Positions 47,245 through 59,354 of a stretch of 64,000 nt of DNA are shown one piece after another (the first letter of the stretch is position 1; each line of letters begins with the position of its first letter). Source of the DNA: Actinomucor elegans. Its lineage: Eukaryota; Mucoromycota; Mucoromycetes; Mucorales; Mucoraceae. Below the pieces are notes generated by a model. That model ran no database searches. It saw only the letters and a program-made list of their open reading frames with translations, and was not told the origin of the DNA. The stretch is from positions 496,001-560,000 of the forward strand of contig JAMSLZ010000002.1 in the NCBI GenBank assembly GCA_026027325.1, read 5' to 3'. Made by a program: the position numbers and the translations under genes.

Positions 47245-50200
47245 GAAGTGAAAAAGTTAAAAAAGACAAAAAAAAGACAAAATTTCATTCGTTTAAATAT
47301 GCAATGGAAAAACTAGGAAACGGAAGCTGAAATGATCTCCATTCATGACTCACTACTATCCGCCTAACCTGTTACGCCTAATTAAGAAACCTGACGCTTT
47401 GTGTACTCTGGTTGAGTCATTTGAATTATAGACTCTATCCCAGTAATAATATAAACTCCTCTCATTTCAGTCCCCTTTCATTTAACATAATGAAACGCGA
47501 TAGATGTAGATAAAAAGCCCCCCTCTATTATTATTATTATTATTATTATTATTAAAAATAAAGTAGAAAGAGTATGCCAGTAAGGTTTCTATGGGAAAAC
47601 TACATAACACCCTTTTCTTCTGCGCGCAACCTGATTGGACTTGCTCATAAGATGAGGTTATTCTACATGATAATGAACCAATAGAAAAACTTTTAATCAC
47701 CCTGCGTCGTAGGTCAATATACAACCAATCACATACTCAACATGAGATCTCATTTGGTTGATATTCCGATTATCACCAACAAGGATCTTTTTTTGTAAGA
47801 GATTATCAATCACCGAAAGGACTGCGGTTCCCATTGCAAAAAAAGGGTGGCCTGTGTGCGAATCAATCGAGATCTCAGAACTATTCATGCTGATATTACG
47901 CAACCTTGATTTGTATCACTGCTGGTAAACATTGGCTCATCTCATGAACAATCAAAAGAGTGGAGTCGCGCAATTATCTCTAAAAAGGAAAGAATATGTT
48001 ATTATATTTGCCACCCATTGATTGAGCCCGCTTAGCAATGAAACAGGGGAAGGGTTAATATTGTGCATTTCTAATAATAATGAACTTGTCCTATTTGCAT
48101 ATGGAATGAATAATCGAGATATGAGACACGCCTACGGATGGATTTCGACAGTGATACACACTAAAAGGTTCTCGGCTGATAATTCTTTTATGGACCAATC
48201 ATAATGTTCCAGACGTCTTGCCAAGTTAATCCTAAGGCCGTCGAAACGCGTAAAAGGATTCAAAAGGATCGCCGCTACTATTGACACAGTTTCATATTAA
48301 TAGCATCTACACCTCCTTACGGTCTATTGCGTATTTATATCCATTTGCTCAGCTCCATTGCATGTGCAACGACAAAGAAAGGATTTCAATCTTTTTAATA
48401 TCTATAGATATCTTAAAAAGTTAGTCTTTGATTGTACGACATGACTGTATATTGTTAGATATCTATTCAACTTACCCACGTCTGAGGCTTTAGCTGAACA
48501 TATTTAGTTTATAATGACTGTATTAACAAAAATCAAGCAATCTGTTTAATAAATGCAGTAAAAAAAAAAAAAAGCCAAGCTAATGCGTCAATAGATGCAG
48601 CAGCACAATCTCAACATGAACTGCTCATCATATGCGACATTTGACCGAGATTGGCCGAGATCTCACACATTAAACCGTAGCGCCATACCAATTTGCATTG
48701 CTTTTGGGTTCAGAAAAATTTTAGGCTCGGATGCTTGAAATTTTATGTTATAGAATTAAAATCGTAGAGCCAAATGTGTTTTCAGACTACGTACTATTAA
48801 TAAAACGTATATATCTTTGTATTCTCTTGACGTATACAAGTTTTATGAATAAAGATTTAGAAAATAACCTTGCTAAAAAGAAAAAGTGATATAGCATCGG
48901 CGCCATTTATCGCCTTCCTATGTATCAATTACATAAACGCTTCTTCATTAGAAAGAGCGTATTTGTTTTTATGCATTTTACAGTTATCAAATCCATATCT
49001 AGTTTTATTACCGAGCTAGATGCACTTTTGTAAAATCAAGAGTTTTGTAGAGTAAACCACGAAAATTCATCCAAGCCTTCGTCTGCCGATGAAGCCACCC
49101 CCTTACAATTTTAATTTTCTTGTTCAAAGATTGAAACCGCAATACACGGGATCCCAGGCGCCCTTTTAGACTCTGTCAAATTCGCTAGACTTATAGGCAA
49201 TTTTATTCTCTTTCCAATGATGCATTTTTTACAAGTAGTAATTAGTAGTGGAGAAAAAAATATAAATTAGCAGTGTTCAGTGTCTCATATAATTACATGT
49301 AAATGCAAATACTTGAAAGGGCTCACCTTCTTTGATATATTTCAAAAACATGTTTTGTTTCATTGTCGGTTTAGATGGTGGTGGACATTCAATTCAACAC
49401 ATGTCAACCAATGAAAACTTTGGACATCAGTGAGCAGAATTTAATGAAATGCTCAAATAAAATACTACAAAGGCCACATTATTCAATAAACTATAGATAA
49501 AATTACATTCTCGTTCAAACTGAATCTTGTAAAAACTTGTAATCAGAAAAATATTAAACTACTAGGGAAAAAAATGCACTCGGAGTATACTAGTCCGTTC
49601 TCAAGTTTATTTGCACAAGCAAAAGTTTAACAAGCTGACAGAATGCATCTAGCTGTATATATGTGCCTAATTTTAGAGCTTTTTCTTGTTGTATTGCCGG
49701 GGTTGACACACTTTTATAATATGCACTATTTTATTTATAAATCAATCAATGGAGGTGGCGACGAAGAACATACCTTTTAACATTCACTGTCCAATGAAAT
49801 CGAATTTTCGTATTATGCTGCTACTGTTGCTACTGCTTTACGTAAACCAAGCTAGATTATTATAAACATTTCATAGACGAAAGTATACGTTTCAGCGAAA
49901 CTATAGTGGTTATTCGCTATATAAAGTAGTGAACGTGATACACTTGATTTTCATGCTTTATTTTGATCCAACCATTTACATTTAATGATATTTGTCTCTA
50001 CACGTTGGCAGCTGTATTAAATACAGGGCTGAACTTTAGTTTAATAAATAATTGTAGCTGGCCTGATTCTGCGTTACTGTTAGTAAACAGGTTAATCCTA
50101 TGTCCTTATTGCCGTTTTCACTTGATACAGCCTTGTCCAACGAAATCGGTTTGTGCTGACTGGAAAATACTATATGTTTCTGATAGTATTGGATTTAAGC

Positions 50201-50466
50201 GATCTATTTGTATGCTGGTCCTTTCTGAAACTTGTATATACTTGATATCAAATACACATTAGTGTCTTTGAAACAATCAAGTTGAAATTCAACGTCACAA
50301 AGGCGCTGGGTAATCTGATTGCTGCGACGCATTTCATTGATCAGGTCCTGCTTTTGCAGTTTAGGCTGACCTTTTCTTTACTTTTTTTGTCTAAACGGGA
50401 CCCTTTCTTTTTTTTTTTACATCAACGACAGACCCTAAGTGAGACTTATCTAAACCCAAAGCGAAT
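47245..50466. other. Long AT-rich spacer
   Basis: No gene supported. Contains an (ATT)n microsatellite at 47526-47553 and a copy of the short dispersed repeat at about 48596-48690 (+). Unassigned minus frame 47697-47903 (68 codons) has fairly even codon use but no recognised domain. The last 100 bp include a C/T-rich leader before the Zn2Cys6 gene. Confidence 0.45.
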
Positions 50467-52953
50467 ATGTCTACCCGTACCGAACCCTTTACAGGGAAAA
50501 AGACACCCTGCAATGGTAAAGATTTCCTGTGATTTCCATGTGAGATTGTATAAAGCTGACATTTTCCCGAATAGGATGCCGAGAAAGAAAACGAAAGTGT
50601 ACATACGAACAACCTTGCGCAAGGTATTGTAATTAAGCTGTATTATATGAAACCTTTGATACTCAACTACTTTCAACATAGGTGCGTCAAGAATGGAGTA
50701 GAATGCACTTACACAGTAGTGCCTTCACCAAAAGACGTTGAATACATGCAAGAACTGGAATACATAAAACAGATTGATTTTATCCAGCAGCAGATGTCTT
50801 GCATGGAAAAGGAGCTTAGTATGTTGAAACTTACCCGAGAACGCGAAGCATTGAAACAGCAGACAAGTCCGATCAAAGATTACCCTTCGCCCGAATCAAT
50901 AGATAAGCCCAGGACACCCATTGATAAATCACCCACGGAGTATCATTCAAGCTTACCCTCACCATCATCCCAATCTTTTTCGCCAGACTACATCCAAGAT
51001 AATGGCCTGAAAGACAGTCTCAACTACAAATCACACTCCCTTCCAGCATGTCATAAGAAGGCAAAAAAGAAGCATTATTGCCAAACGCTCTTTAAAGTAG
51101 ATCAACTCGAAGCCAAGATATCCAAACAGCCTACAAATAGTTGTAAGCCCTGGGTGCTTACAGTAAAGAACGGCAATCTAAGTATCGACACGCATATCAG
51201 TTCGCATTCTGAATTAATGTCTAGTGTGTCCAGTATGTTATCTACTGCAGCTTATCAGCAAAAGACTTCCAATTTGCCGTTTCCATTGAATATAATACCT
51301 CTTGAATCTCCAGACGATAGTATGTCTGTAGTGATGACTATTCTGATCTGGCGAAAGTATAGCAAAAGCCGATTCAAAAGCATGACCAAATATACACCTA
51401 CCTTGCTCCATTGCGCTGCACCTCAGTATGCATCTACTATTATATCTATTGAAGATCTAAATGTTATTACCTTGCGTTTAATATTCACTTATTTTCAATG
51501 CCTTCATTTACAGCATTTTACTACCTATATACCAACATTTGTCGAACTTTTCATGAATCATGAAGAAAGCATCACTCAATCTCCAGTCGTGATGGCATTG
51601 TGCAGTGTTATTTGTCAACAGGCTTGTCACCATATAAGCAGTATCCTACCTAAAGACGCTTTACCAGATTATGGGCTATACTACTTTGAGCAGGCTCGAG
51701 AGTTGATTGCCGAACAGTTTGATCAAGTGAATTTGGAAACATTTTGCACTTATATCTACATGGCAGTCTATAAACTCAAAACAAAAGACGATGATGGATG
51801 CAAAAAATACCTTTCAATGGTAAATCGTCTCTATGGACTACTTTTACCACAGTATCGATCGCTGACTTTTGGGGAGTCGTTCCTCTTTCATCGGGTTTAT
51901 AATTGCGCATCCCACTGTCAGTCTGTATTGGAAATACATTCCATTATGGAGAATCTCCACGCAGCGCGAGGTATGCCTCCACTGCAACTCTTCAAGTTGC
52001 TAGATGAACACGATCGAGCACCAGTGACTATTGCACCTGATGACTCAGAACGGGAAGTGAAATTTATCAATGTACGCAGGTATATTCACGAGCTAAGAGA
52101 TGCTATCAAGCAAGCGGCTCAAGGTGCTGCTGCCTCAGATTTACCGACTTACATTGCGATATTTGGTCACCATATCGAAATGGCGATGCGACATTGGTAT
52201 CGATCTGTACTGCCAAAAGAATATCAACTGTCACTACCGCTCTTTGATGATCATATTGATGATTTGGTTTTTTTCACTACACTAGAAACAGAATGTACTG
52301 ATTCACCCCTTGCTCTGATCACTACATTATCACTTTACAACGAATACTTGATTATGGCGAAAGCTTACGTTCCTAAAAGTCCCGAAGAAACCCAAGTAGA
52401 TACTGATGCTCTTATTCGAAATTTCAAGGAGATGCAGAATAATACAGATAAGGCAAGTATTAAATCCAAATCAAGTCATTGGCTCAATATCTGTATGAAG
52501 TTGAAATCCTTTAAGCAGCACCATCAGCACCATCAGCACCATCGGTTTCATGAACATCAATTGTTGATGGGCGAAGATGAGCCTGATGAAGAGTACTTTA
52601 CACGTTTCATCAGGGCTTTAAATCCATCCAAACTTAATTTTGATATGCCTATCATTCACACCTCGATCAAGGCAGCTCTAAATGTGGTGCGCATCGTACA
52701 GTTCTTCTTATCTCGAGATTATGCTTGTTTTTTGGATCTAAGATGGATTATGAATGCTTGGGAAGTACTTTTAAGAGCCGCACGATGCAAATATCAGCAA
52801 CCAGAGGATGACTCTGTTACACTAGATCGTATTCGGGCTAATTTAATCTTGTGTCTTGGTATTGTCAAGGAACAAATCGAGTTTTCACGTCGAGATCCAT
52901 CTGGTGCTTTTGTTCGAGGTCTAGAGCAAGAGTTTGAAAAGGTCTTCGTCTAA
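50467..52953 (+). CDS. Zn2Cys6 fungal-type transcription factor
   Basis: DNA-binding regulator of the Gal4 class. Three exons (50467-50515, 50575-50623, 50682-52953) give 789 residues. The binuclear zinc cluster is assembled across both introns: CNGCRERKRKC, then CARC, then GVECTY, so all six cysteines are present only after splicing. A linker and coiled-coil segment (YIKQIDFIQQQMSCMEKEL) follow, then a Ser/Pro-rich stretch and the helical fungal regulator region. His-rich repeats (HHQHHQHHQHH type, near residue 610) and an acidic patch lie C-terminal. Targets cannot be read. Its 3' end abuts a P450 gene on the other strand, a pairing seen in detoxification loci, but co-regulation is inference. 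Confidence 0.9.
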
Positions 52954-53065
52954 AGCAAATGTACATAACTAGATATACACTCTTTCATCTTTTTGTAAAT
53001 AAAAGCTTTTTTTTTATTAGATATAATTAATTAATAAAGTGACGGGTATTATGTGCCTTTTTTTT
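52954..53065. terminator. Shared 3' region, transcription factor / P450
   Basis: A 112-bp gap between convergent stop codons, AT-rich, with AAATAAAAG and AATAAAGTG words on the plus strand and T/A runs that could serve the minus strand. Exact poly(A) sites unknown. Confidence 0.5.
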
Positions 53066-54658
53066 TTAAGATCGCTTAATAAACTCTATTAAAGATCCTT
53101 TGGTTTCTGTTCTGCCAACCCAAGACCAAACGCTGGTAGTAGATTCAATCTTGTCTGTCACATTACCACCTTTCAATTCGTAGGTTTTTACCAATTGAAT
53201 CAATGTAGCTACCAATAAGTCCTCACTAGCCTTACTTCCAAGGCACACACGACGTCCAGCGCCGAAAGCCAGATGATCGTTTGCTGTCTTTTTGTCCGTA
53301 AGCTGCAATAGTGGTGCGGATTCTTGATCGGATTTCAAGAATCTCTCTGGATCAAACTTGGTGGGTTCTGGGTAGTATCGACTATTGTTATGGATAGCAT
53401 CTACATTTACTATAATTTCACTGTCCATATCCACACGGTAAAGCTTGTTGTTCACCTCCAAGTCGTAATCGGTACGAGGACCATAAGCAAGAACATGATT
53501 AGGAGGATCATAACGTAAACTTTCTTTCACAAAAGCATGAGCAAGCGACTTGTCTTCGCTGGTGGTTTCTTGTTTCAATCTAGTTTGCCATTCGGGTTCA
53601 GTAGCCAATCGTTGGATCAAAGTGAACAGTGTCGAAGATAAATAGGTGTAAGCGTGCAATATGATATGGACAGAGTTGACCAAGATCTCGTCTTTAGTAA
53701 GCTGTTCAGGTTCAGGATCATGCTTGGAAGGCTCAACGTTCAACAAACTTTTAGCAATGGAGGAGACCTTACCGCCGGCATGAAGTGACTTCTTTTCCGC
53801 TTCACTCAAGGGAACATCACCACGCAATTGATAGATAGGCTCAAACCAAGGAAGTATAATCTCCAAAATAGAGTTACGAAGAGTCATATTGGTTGAATTC
53901 AAAGTGAACAAGCTCCATAGATCCAAACACGAGTTGATAAAGGGGAAGAATTGGCCCATACGGTTGTATTTACGCGTTTGTCTCTTTTCCAGTTCGTGGC
54001 ATTTTTGTATAAGCGTCAACATGGCAGCAGGATCTCGAGTGACTCCATCTTTCTGAGATCCCAGCACCATCGCCAACGCTGAATCCATAGCTACCATATC
54101 CACCAATTGACGCAGCTGCTGCGTGCTCAATGTACCATCTTCCCTCAAACTCTCGCTAATACCAAATGATAGATTCTTGGCTTGGTCCTTGAAAAACCTT
54201 GAAAACTGGCCGATATACAATTGACCAATAACAATATATACAGCACGTCGTAAACGGGCCCAATAAAGCGAAAAGGGGGAGGTATAGATCGTCTTGCACT
54301 GATCTGTAAGGATCTGTTCCATTGTGTCTGATGGCAGTCTTGATGAGTTGAGCTGTTCTTTTTCAACCAGGATCTTGTGTACTAATTCTGCACTGTTGAT
54401 GACATTGACACGTTTATAACCTAGCTCAACCGAATATAAATCGCCTAATAGTTTGGACCATCGAGTCAGTGCGCGATAACCGTCTTGATTGTATTCAGAA
54501 TAACCCTTGGTAAAATAGGGCAAATTGGACGGACTTGGGGCCCAAGGACTCTTGGGTGTGCCGTCTACCTTCTTGTTAGCCCATACAAGTTTTGAGCCGA
54601 TTTTGGATATAATGAAAGTTACAGCAATAGAGACGATGTATGAAAAAACGGAGCCCAT
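53066..54658 (-). CDS. Cytochrome P450 monooxygenase with atypical I-helix
   Basis: Haem-thiolate protein anchored in the ER by an N-terminal helix (FSYIVSIAVTFIISKIG). A single frame encodes 530 residues from Met at 54658; an in-frame ATG at 54721 would add 21 residues. P450 landmarks: the K-helix ExxR in FVKESLRYDPP, the PERF motif in KFDPERFLK, and the haem loop FGAGRRVCLG with the Cys ligand. The I-helix region reads VHIILHAYTYLSSTLF and lacks the usual (A/G)Gx(D/E)T(T/S). A changed or lost oxygen-activation chemistry is possible. The substrate is unknown and no CYP family is assigned. No introns. Confidence 0.93.
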   Translation of the reverse strand: MGSVFSYIVSIAVTFIISKIGSKLVWANKKVDGTPKSPWAPSPSNLPYFTKGYSEYNQDGYRALTRWSKLLGDLYSVELGYKRVNVINSAELVHKILVEKEQLNSSRLPSDTMEQILTDQCKTIYTSPFSLYWARLRRAVYIVIGQLYIGQFSRFFKDQAKNLSFGISESLREDGTLSTQQLRQLVDMVAMDSALAMVLGSQKDGVTRDPAAMLTLIQKCHELEKRQTRKYNRMGQFFPFINSCLDLWSLFTLNSTNMTLRNSILEIILPWFEPIYQLRGDVPLSEAEKKSLHAGGKVSSIAKSLLNVEPSKHDPEPEQLTKDEILVNSVHIILHAYTYLSSTLFTLIQRLATEPEWQTRLKQETTSEDKSLAHAFVKESLRYDPPNHVLAYGPRTDYDLEVNNKLYRVDMDSEIIVNVDAIHNNSRYYPEPTKFDPERFLKSDQESAPLLQLTDKKTANDHLAFGAGRRVCLGSKASEDLLVATLIQLVKTYELKGGNVTDKIESTTSVWSWVGRTETKGSLIEFIKRS

Positions 54659-56009
54659 AGTGTAAGTTGAATAAAGAAGAACAGAAAAAAACTCAAAGCT
54701 GTTGGATAAATCAAATACCAAAAAGTTTTCTTAAATAGGATTGAATATATAAATTTGGAAGTTTGATCCCAATACACTTGTCTTTTCGTGAAACCATCTC
54801 GAAGCAGGTGCTTTTCTGCCCACCTTGTACTGTATCACGGTTGAAGATCTGTCTACAAAAAAAAAAAGATAAATGAACCTTGATAAGCAGTATATTGTCT
54901 ATTTATAATGCTTTTTTTTGCGCGTTAAACATCTTCCTATAGCACGTTATAAACTTCATATTGTAAGTCTCATTTTGCAATGAGGTGATACAATGTCTTT
55001 ATACTCTGAAGCCGTTTTTTCCCAATGCACACAATATGTAATACAAGAAGTATGTAATATTTGAACTTCTGTATCTTCAAGGTTTGGCAAAACCAAGATT
55101 CATCAGTTTAAACGCTCTGTTTAAATATTCCGCCGTTAGACAGACAAAATAACGAATATTTTAAATATGAGTCAGTAGGATAGCGTACGATAGCTCCTAA
55201 TACTAATGACTGGATTGTTAGCATGACTATAGAGACCCATCTATAAGCTTAGCAATCACCATCTGATGAATGGAAGAGCAGTGCTTAATGGGTATGTCAA
55301 TTTCATTGGCTGCTTATTTGTAATTATTCAACTGTCTTTATGTCAATAGCCAGTCCCTACTACAGAGCTTTGACATTTGGTAACCATATAGAATTTGATA
55401 TGTTCTTTGTAATAACTGACTTATTATAACTTGCGTTCTAACTCAAAACTTTTCTTTATACTTACTTTAAAAAGAAAAGAATAAATTGCCAAATACTTAT
55501 ATTCAAGACATAAAGCTTTTATATACTTCAGTTATCTTGTAGACGGTCATTTCATTTTCTTTTTTTTAATCTTAGGAAAATCGAATGACATACTCATCTG
55601 TTTAAGCTAGTTTTGCTACTCTTGATTGGATGTCGTATCTGATTTGTAGTTCATATTCAGAATGAGCTGCTCCATTTCTTAAAACTTTTGTTTTGGCCTT
55701 AGTACTTTAGTTGCTCTTCGACGTTTTGTTCATATTTGTTAATTTATCATCGATTCTATTCTTTGGCTTATTTCGTAAAACAATAATTGCTCTTCTTTTT
55801 CTATCTCTCCCGGTTAAATGACACATTTATATAGTAGTTTAAACACTGAATGCATTGCTAACTATATCCAATAGATAATACCCTGATTTACTTCAAATAT
55901 TTTTGAACCGAAAGCTTCATACATTTCAAACTCTCAGTTACGAAAAAAAAATATAGACCTCAGATGCATATGCGCGAAACTTTACTAATAGTAGTTACTT
56001 ATTAGATTA
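54659..56009. other. AT-rich spacer upstream of the P450
   Basis: Holds the P450 promoter and leader on its left side. No gene, RNA or repeat was recognised with confidence, apart from short A runs and a weak match to the dispersed repeat near 55640. Confidence 0.4.
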
Positions 56010-56175
56010 AATTTGAAAAACTGATAGTTTTATTGACTATCTAAAGACAGTAGATGGTTTGAGCAATATACTGCATGAAAATAATGGACATTTCAAGTGA
56101 AATTCTTGGGATGTGAAAGCTTGAGACGGGCAAATCCTGGCACATGAAAGTCTTGAAAGCAAACAATCTTGAGGC
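56010..56175 (-). repeat. Variable tail of repeat copy B
   Basis: Minus-strand continuation of copy B with about four CTCAAG/TTCAAG-type units (copy A has two), then ATTGCTCAAAC... and GTCAATAAA. It is clearly related to 36320-36454 but much more diverged than the 2.4-kb body. Confidence 0.5.
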
Positions 56176-56253
56176 ATGAATACCAAAGGAAGCTGAATAC
56201 AGATTATGGATTAAGCAGTGCATGCACATTGGGTAGTGAATCCCAACAAGTTA

Positions 56254-56320
56254 GTAAAGTAAGGGAATCGAACCCTTTCACACTTCATAAACAAGATGCA
56301 CATGCCAACCATCACTTTAC
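56254..56320 (-). ncRNA. tRNA-like structure, copy B
   Basis: Same fold as in copy A: perfect 7-bp acceptor stem (GTAAAGT with ACTTTAC) and T-stem AAGGG/CCCTT. Here the B box is canonical, GGTTCGATTCC, so this copy could still recruit TFIIIC. The D arm and anticodon arm are irregular and the total is 67 nt. A hairpin (TTGGG/CCCAA) follows directly on the minus strand. Confidence 0.6.
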
Positions 56321-57351
56321 TTCAGTTATACTCCGAAACCCTTGCGGGTAAAAGAGAGTATTGGATTGCTGGGACCACTGGAGCAAACAGTACCTAAAAC
56401 TTACCTGGAATCAATAGACTTGATTAACCTCTTGAGTAAACATACTTACCATAACCCATAAGCCAGCAAACATGCACATCCTTCACACATACTAATTGCT
56501 ATAGTTGTTGCATTTTCTTGCTGAAATCATCAAACATCTAACTTAAATATCCTCAAGATCATAGCATCGTAGGTAATGGAAACCATATATCAGACTTAAC
56601 TTGATGCCTTGAGTGGGGGGGGGGGGGTTTCTTTCTTGCGTATTTAGGACCGTTCAAAATGAGATATATAGACAAAAAAGTTAGTCAAATCCATTTACAT
56701 ACAATAATAAAACCATTTGATACTTAACTTCTGCATCGTCCAAATGTCCTCCTTCATTCATGCGCCAATTTCGCCACTTCATTTGCTTCCATACAGCCGG
56801 CACTTATGTGACGCAAAAAGCTGATCTCTTTTCTCGTTCGATTCGCTTCAAACAAGTCTATGCTTCAGCCTTCTTCAAGCATCGATAGGGTTCAGCCAGT
56901 CTACACAAGATATCTTTCCATCTGCTGACGATTGCGAATTTAGCTGTCCTTTCCTCGCGGCACCTATTCATTTTCACTGAAGAAGAGGGTTCACTGTGAT
57001 TTATGAAAAAAGGGCAAGGATTTTCAGAGGAACAACAGAGTAGACCAGAGCGTCCACTTTTCCACCTCAGAGTAGTCCAGCAAGCTGCGTTCATTGCTTA
57101 TCCATACACTCGAGTCAACCCTTTCTTTTTTTTTTGTCATCTTCTTAGACCATGCATCCGACAAAGATTGCCCTTTTCCCCAACAAGCCTCCATGGTCCT
57201 TCTTCCAGGCCCCCATCACTTCAGCAACCCTGGTCAACTTTTTTTTTCGCTTCATCTTACCGGCCTGCATACCTGAACCTTCACTTCCAGCTTCGCATAC
57301 ACAGACTACTCATTAGCTTGCCACCATTTTTTTTTTTTTTTTTTGTGTTTT

Positions 57352-57502
57352 TGCTTGATACAAACGGACCACGAGTAGCTTGGTCATTTCTTGATACAAA
57401 TAGGCCTTGAGAGATTTGGCCATTTCTTGCTTGATACAAATGAGCCACAAGCAGTTTGGCTATTTTTTGCTTGATACAAATGGACTTTCATGGAGTTGGA
57501 AC
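57352..57502. repeat. 38-bp x 4 imperfect tandem repeat inside copy B
   Basis: Same four CTTGATACAAA units as 37625-37775, without internal change. Confidence 0.8.
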
Positions 57503-58542
57503 AAATAGAATTTAGAAGGCTTGCCATTTTTGATTTTTTTTTTTTTTTGGGTTTTTTGGGAGAGCTTTTTGTTTTGTTTTTTTGGGCTGGCGACTAACTA
57601 ACAAGCAGAAAGGTATTTGAAGATTGAAAGAGAAGAACAGGTACCGGCCAGTTTGAATCCACTTTCTTGAAGACCAGGAAAGCCTTAGGTCAGAGAAGCC
57701 TGGATTGGAAACAGAGGGAAGCTTGAGGAGACCCTGGCAATCATTGCCTTAGCAGCGATCCAAGAAGACAACGTCAGGAAGACCCAAGTTTCTGGATAAG
57801 AAATAGATTGCTGCGAACACAGCAAACAATAACAAAGGACCACTCCGAGTCAAAGCGAACGATAGTACTACCTGATGTTCCCCTTCACCCGCCCTTCTTT
57901 ACATAAATCCCAAATGGACCCACATCCTTCAGTGAACTGAAAGGGTGACTCCGAGGAGCCCAGCTAAAAGACCATTCGGCAGCCGATAGAAGAGTATCTT
58001 GAGAAACCTTTTGAAAAGCCACACCGATACGAGGTTCCAGTCAACAACAAAACCGTCAAAGGATTTAGTGAAGAAACGAGGCGGCTTATTGTTCAGGGGC
58101 GGGTACTGTACAGAAAAAAAACAAAAGTCGTTTTGAATGGAGTATAGATGAAAAGAAAAAGAACAAGAACAAGAACAAGAGGAGCATGTAGATAAAGATA
58201 CAAGTGTGTGTGTGTGAGAGTTTACTACGCGGAAGTAGTGTATGAGCGTCATTGTTGACATAGTCACTGTTTACATCAATAGACGGCTTTCATAAGAAAT
58301 CCTCCCTAATATCAATCATATGCCATTATTTGTGGCACACTGCATGTCGTTTGTCATATCATTGGACTAAAAACCAAAGAGATAAACATCCATTTATCAT
58401 AGTGAAGGTTATAATATTAACAAATGGTCACACATGAATCAATGTAGTAAAAGTGGCGAAAGACATATAAGGCAGTATCCGATGTACCAGATTCTGAGCA
58501 TGGAATACTAATCTGATGAATCATTAGATCGAGATCTGTTGG

Positions 58543-59354
58543 AAGATCTACAGATGATGCTCTTTTTATTATTGCTATTAAATGGATTAAATCAAAAAGA
58601 GTCTTCAACCATCTTTTAGCCTATAGATACTATTGGTGTGGTTCATAGGTAAGGTAGCGGCGAGGCATAAAATGACAGCCTCAGATGCAGTAGACATCCC
58701 GGATGAAAGAGACATGGAAAAGATACAAATATAGCGGCTATAACCAGATCTCTTTAAAGATGATGTTTATCAATTAGAGGTGGCGGTCAATGTATTTGTG
58801 GGGCAATTTACCAGATTGTAGGTTATTGCAGATAGGTCTTAAGGGTTTATAGATCGCTCGGCTGATTTCGGTTCCGTGCTGCAATTGATAGGTGGTTTAT
58901 ATTCATAATGTATTATTATATCCACTGGATATCGGAGAATTAGCTTTCGATAGAAGATCTATGTTCTTCCATCTGAAACACCGGATAAACTATGCCTACC
59001 GTGCTCTTGAAATCCATAAGATTGGAGCTTGTCCAACCTGTCCAAACTTTAGGTAGTATTGGCAAGAAGAGCATGTATTTAACCATTATGTTCTATTAAG
59101 CACATTATAGTTGAAACAAAGCATTGAAGCATTTATTTTGTCAAAAAACGGAGGATGCGGAATTGGCAAGTACAGCTAAAATACAAATGCCAAATGGTGG
59201 TGGTGGTGGTGGTGGTGTGTAGAATGATAAATTAAAATAGATGATATAAATATAAACAGAAAGAGCAATACAATTAATATAAGAAAGCGAAATGGAACAG
59301 TAAAAGTGGGGTGTAGTATCAAACTTGGTAGAGTATGTAAAAAGAAAAAAAAAT
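58543..59354. other. Spacer downstream of the CDF gene
   Basis: Unique AT-rich sequence with a (GGT)n microsatellite at about 59197-59217, near the 3' end of the minus-strand transporter gene. No gene recognised. Confidence 0.4.

Larger units (their letters stand above)
56176..58542. repeat. 2.4-kb direct repeat, copy B
   Basis: Second copy of 36455-38816, same orientation, starts 19.7 kb apart. Differences from A by eye: 17 single-base changes (all transitions), a poly(G) of 13 versus 12, longer T runs, a (GT)n step and two shorter A runs. One A-run change shifts the open frame seen in copy A. About 0.9 kb in the middle shows no substitution at all. The sequence right of 58542 diverges completely from copy A within about 50 bp. 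Confidence 0.9.

Noticed and set aside
47697..47903. 68-codon minus frame upstream of the cyclin gene
   Set aside because: Even codon use, but stops on both sides, no splice extension that makes sense and no known motif.
36455..58542. Reading the two 2.4-kb repeats as LTRs of one giant mobile element
   Set aside because: The interval holds ordinary housekeeping genes (SRP72, ORM, cyclin) and no integrase, transposase or helicase; the copies also lack TG...CA ends.
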